A stretch of DNA of 15,040 nt from Planctomycetaceae bacterium (GTDB taxonomy: Bacteria > Planctomycetota > Planctomycetia > Pirellulales > Thermoguttaceae). This document shows positions 12,454 to 15,040 of this stretch, one piece after another. Every line of letters starts with the position of its first letter. Position 1 is the stretch's first letter. A program made the position numbers and the translations under genes. Location of the stretch: contig JAIRPZ010000044.1 of assembly GCA_031256755.1 (NCBI GenBank), forward strand, positions 1-15,040. Reading direction: 5' to 3'. The notes beneath the pieces are model-generated. The model saw only the letters and a list, made by a program, of their open reading frames with translations, ran no database searches and was not told the origin of the DNA.

Positions 12454-14214
12454 ATGGTAAAACAAAATTTAATCAGGGAACTTGATCTAAACGAAAATAA
12501 TTGGGATACCGCTGTTGATGCTGCACTTTGCGGTTCTCCTATGGAAACAAATGACTGGGGCGGACGTGAACTCGTCGGCAACCAAATCGCTGAAGGAAAA
12601 ATTGTCCGCATTGATGAAGATTTTGTCGTTGTGGACATTGGCTACAAAAGCGAAGGAATTGTCCCCGTGACCGATTGGGAAGAGGGTGAAACGCCCGTCA
12701 TCGGCGAAGTCGTCAAGGTTCTTATCGAAGAAGAAGACGAAGATGCCCCGGTCAAAGACCACAAAGGCATGGTGCGTTTGAGCAAACGCAAAGCCGCCAA
12801 GATCGAAGCGTGGGACAATATGATGAAAACCGTCAAGGAGAACGACATCGTCAATGGGATGGTTCTCCGCAAAATCAAGGGCGGTCTTCTCGTGGATATC
12901 GGCGTACCGGTCTTCCTTCCCGCTTCGCAGGTGGATGTCCGCCGTCCGAATGAAATCGGCGAATATGTCGGAAAAGAAATTCAGTGCATGGTGCTGAAAA
13001 TTGATGAAGAGCGGCGGAACATTGTTGTCAGCCGCCGTGCCATGATTGAAAGCGAACGCGCTGAAAAGAAAACCGCTCTCCTTTCGCAACTCAACGAAGG
13101 GGAAATCCGAAAAGGAATTGTCAAAAATATCGCGGAATTCGGTGCGTTCATCGACCTCGGCGGAATTGACGGCTTGCTGCATATTACCGATATGAGTTGG
13201 GGACGGATCAATCACCCGTCCGAAATGGTGAAACTCGATGAGGAAATCGAAGTCGTCATCTTGAGCATCAACCGGGAAAAGGAAAAAATTTCGCTCGGTC
13301 TCAAACAAAAAGAGCCGAGTCCCTGGGATGCGGTGGAAGAACGCTATCCGGTCGGTCTGCGGATGACCGGAACGGTGGTGAATGTTATGAACTACGGTGC
13401 CTTTATCAAACTTGAAGAAGGCATCGAAGGTCTCGTTCACATCAGTGAAATGTCGTGGACAAAGCGGGTCAATCACCCTAACGAAGTCCTGAACACCGGC
13501 GATGAAGTCGAGGTTGTGGTGCTGCAAATCAACAAAGAGCGGCAGGAAATTTCGCTCGGCATCAAACAGACACAGGAAAACCCGTGGGAACAGGTTGACG
13601 AAAGATACCCGACCGGTAAAGAAGTGAAAGGGGTGATCCGCAACCTGACCAATTACGGGGCTTTTGTCGAAATCGAAGACGGAATTGACGGTTTGCTCCA
13701 TGTCAGCGATATTTCGTGGGTCAAGAAAATCACGCATCCCAACGAAGTCCTGACAAAAGGACAGGAAATCACGTGCAAAGTGCTGTCGGTGGACAAAAAA
13801 AATCACCGGATCGCTCTCGGTTTGAAACAAATGGAAGACGATCCGTGGGAAAAAATCATTCCCGAAAAGTACCAGCCGGGCAAACTTGTTCAGGGGACGG
13901 TGACGAAAATCACCAACTTCGGCGTGTTCATCAATCTCGAAGAGGATTTGGAAGGACTTCTTCATATTTCCGAGTTGGCAAACCAGAAAGTGGACAACCC
14001 CGAAGAAATCGTGAAGGTCGGCGAAGTGATTGAGGTGAAGGTGCTGCGGGTGGACATTGATGACCGCAAAATCGGTTTATCCCGCAAGCGTGCAGAGTGG
14101 TCGGCAGAAGAAGAGGCAGCGGAAGCAGAATCGCAGACAAACGTCTCCAGCCAAAACATTGCACCGGAAAACCTCAAGGGAGGAGTCGGTCAATCCGGTC
14201 CGTTGTTTAAGTAA
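12454..14214 (+). CDS. rpsA: 30S ribosomal protein S1
   Basis: The 586-residue protein has six consecutive S1 (OB-fold) RNA-binding domains at roughly 46-113, 131-197, 217-285, 304-372, 389-458 and 477-546. Domains 3-6 carry the strong repeat pattern, for example EFGAFIDLGGIDGLLHITDM, NYGAFIKLEEGIEGLVHISE and NYGAFVEIEDGIDGLLHVSD. The first two are more divergent, as in typical S1, where they anchor the protein to the 30S subunit through S2. S1 captures mRNA and melts structure at initiation. The short tail (547-586) is acidic then glycine-rich. The ATG lacks a Shine-Dalgarno, which is common for S1 genes, since they autoregulate through leader structure. It lies between rluB and tRNA-Ala, a translation-related cluster. 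Six domains and the length match the family norm. Confidence 0.95.
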   Translation: MVKQNLIRELDLNENNWDTAVDAALCGSPMETNDWGGRELVGNQIAEGKIVRIDEDFVVVDIGYKSEGIVPVTDWEEGETPVIGEVVKVLIEEEDEDAPVKDHKGMVRLSKRKAAKIEAWDNMMKTVKENDIVNGMVLRKIKGGLLVDIGVPVFLPASQVDVRRPNEIGEYVGKEIQCMVLKIDEERRNIVVSRRAMIESERAEKKTALLSQLNEGEIRKGIVKNIAEFGAFIDLGGIDGLLHITDMSWGRINHPSEMVKLDEEIEVVILSINREKEKISLGLKQKEPSPWDAVEERYPVGLRMTGTVVNVMNYGAFIKLEEGIEGLVHISEMSWTKRVNHPNEVLNTGDEVEVVVLQINKERQEISLGIKQTQENPWEQVDERYPTGKEVKGVIRNLTNYGAFVEIEDGIDGLLHVSDISWVKKITHPNEVLTKGQEITCKVLSVDKKNHRIALGLKQMEDDPWEKIIPEKYQPGKLVQGTVTKITNFGVFINLEEDLEGLLHISELANQKVDNPEEIVKVGEVIEVKVLRVDIDDRKIGLSRKRAEWSAEEEAAEAESQTNVSSQNIAPENLKGGVGQSGPLFK

Positions 14215-14310
14215 TTAATGTTGCGGTCTAACGGCAGGGACAGGGGCGGGGGCAGGGCGGCGGATAGTAAGACCGAGCCAGTCCCGCCTGTCAGACCGAT
14301 AGACATTTTC

Positions 14311-14383
14311 GGGGCGATAGCTCAATTGGGAGAGCGCAGCGTTCGCAATGCTGAGGTCGGGGGTTCGACTCCCCTTCGCTCCA
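14311..14383 (+). tRNA. tRNA-Ala (anticodon CGC)
   Basis: A complete 73-base cloverleaf: acceptor GGGGCGA pairs with TCGCTCC, D arm GCTC/GAGC, anticodon arm CAGCG-TTCGCAA-TGCTG with CGC at the anticodon, a five-base variable loop, and T arm GGGGG-TTCGACT-CCCCT. The G3-U70 pair in the acceptor stem is the alanine identity element, and the discriminator is A. The 3' CCA is not encoded and must be added after transcription. It follows the S1 gene by about 96 bases and may share its transcript. Apparent ORFs across this segment come from the tRNA sequence. Confidence 0.96.
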
Positions 14384-14491
14384 ATTTTGCGGGAGAAAGC
14401 AAAAGAAGCACAGAAGAAGCAGGAAAAGCGTGAAAAAGTTTTCTCCATTATCTCAATTCTTAATTCCTATTCTCAACACGAAAGACGCAAA

Positions 14492-14531
14492 AAAAGACAC
14501 GAACGGTCTTGTCAAACCATTCGTGTCTTTT
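14492..14531. terminator. Bidirectional intrinsic terminator
   Basis: AAAAGACACGAA (14492-14503) pairs perfectly with TTCGTGTCTTTT (14520-14531). One C-A mismatch inside, then GGT/ACC, and a loop of eight bases complete the hairpin. The plus strand ends in a short T run. On the minus strand the stem is followed by seven T residues, ideal for the PEP-CTERM gene that ends at 14570. It separates that gene from the S1/tRNA unit. Confidence 0.8.
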
Positions 14532-14569
14532 GCGTTGATCCCGATGCTATCGTTTCAGCGGTACTTCCG

Positions 14570-15040
14570 TTATTTATTTCTTCTTCTCCGTGCAGCCGCC
14601 AGACCGGCTAATCCTAATCCGAAAAGAGCAAGCGTTGCCGGTTCCGGTGTTGCGGCTGTTGCCGGCGGCGGGACATGGAAATCAATGTTGCCGCTGATCG
14701 TAAAATCAATGTTCAGTCCCGTCGCATTTTGATTAACGCTGCCGCCGCCGTTTGTGTTATGGACAACAAAGACGAGAGAATAAATGTCGTCCGCGTTGAC
14801 CTCGAAACTCCCGAAATTTGTATTGAGTATATTCTGCCAAGTTCCGCTCTGACTGTTGGCTGTTGTTTGTGTTCCAGCCGTGTAAATCGTTGTGACAATA
14901 TTGCCGTTTTTGTTGACCATAAACACGGATGCCAGATAATCGTCCGCCGAATACGTTGCCGAAAGGTTAAGTTCGGCGGTGCCGCCGGACGCTGCCTGTA
15001 AATCGAATTTGTAGAAATAGAAACCGTTCTCCGACCGTCC
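14570..15040 (-). CDS. PEP-CTERM sorting domain protein, 5' end outside the window
   Basis: The frame is open from the window edge, giving the last 156 residues; the signal peptide and start are missing. The visible part is a secreted beta-rich domain of unknown family, with GRSENGFYFYKFDLQ at the edge, then AELNLSATYSADDYLASVFM and SFEVNADDIYSLVFVVHN. The end is a textbook PEP-CTERM signal: PEPATLALFGLGLAG (the PEP motif plus hydrophobic helix) followed by the basic tail AARRRRNK. Such proteins are exported, recognised by an exosortase (EpsH/XrtA type) and anchored or released at the cell surface. No exosortase gene is in this window. The terminator at 14492-14531 lies about 40 bases beyond the stop. 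A shorter reading beginning at an internal GTG (14926) would ignore clearly coding sequence upstream. Confidence 0.9.
   Translation of the reverse strand, partial: GRSENGFYFYKFDLQAASGGTAELNLSATYSADDYLASVFMVNKNGNIVTTIYTAGTQTTANSQSGTWQNILNTNFGSFEVNADDIYSLVFVVHNTNGGGSVNQNATGLNIDFTISGNIDFHVPPPATAATPEPATLALFGLGLAGLAAARRRRNK

Noticed and set aside
12487..13965. A 492-codon open frame on the minus strand opposite rpsA
   Set aside because: It is the complement of the S1 repeats; its Phe/Asp/His-rich repetitive product is a codon-bias artefact.
14215..14448. Open frames on both strands across 14215-14448
   Set aside because: They cover tRNA-Ala; the product containing AIAQLGERS is a familiar mistranslation of tRNA genes.

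Overview
The window most likely comes from a member of the Planctomycetota, perhaps a moderate-GC, host- or sediment-associated lineage; this rests on gene content only. The clues are a secreted ThuA-domain protein, a DUF1573 protein with a TTCSC core, a family-9 carbohydrate-binding-like protein of a type I associate with planctomycetes, a PEP-CTERM surface protein, and a typical bacterial S1/RluB/atpA/motA set. No rRNA, CRISPR array, canonical insertion sequence or phage module is visible.

Layout. Positions 1-431 hold a possible gene tail, a terminator, an AT-rich repeat and a promoter for a secreted ThuA protein (432-1358, +). A membrane-anchored metallophosphoesterase-like protein (1388-2680, -) converges on it. 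From about 2718 to 3552 (+) lies a decayed membrane/TPR-like gene with stops and two frameshifts. An Rpn/PD-(D/E)XK 'putative transposase' gene (3632-4528, -) follows, flanked by an imperfect ~62-bp inverted repeat (3559-3620 and 4597-4657), so the unit looks like a small mobile element. Next come a radical SAM enzyme with extra C-terminal cysteines (4789-5778, -), a membrane-anchored DUF1573 protein (5909-7114, -) and a stand-alone atpA (7375-8880, -).

The second half has a divergent carbohydrate-binding-like protein (8985-9626, +), a stand-alone motA (9681-10457, +), a secreted cysteine-rich 26-residue-repeat protein (10592-11017, -), an RluB-type pseudouridine synthase (11412-12302, +), ribosomal protein S1 with six S1 domains (12454-14214, +), tRNA-Ala(CGC) (14311-14383, +), a bidirectional terminator, and the C-terminal part of a PEP-CTERM protein (14570-15040, -) running off the edge.

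The genes do not form one pathway. RluB, S1 and tRNA-Ala are a translation cluster, while atpA and motA sit apart from their usual partners. The most coherent unexpected signal is in the promoters: at four genes (DUF1573, the 8985 gene, motA, rluB) a good -10 hexamer ends only 6-7 bases before the ATG and no Shine-Dalgarno is present, which predicts leaderless mRNAs. The same geometry upstream of atpA points to a leaderless nine-codon upstream ORF. Genes with ordinary leaders and Shine-Dalgarno sites (thuA-like, Cys-rich) occur alongside. The best candidates for something undescribed are this leaderless architecture, the inverted-repeat-flanked Rpn unit, and the cysteine-rich repeat protein.
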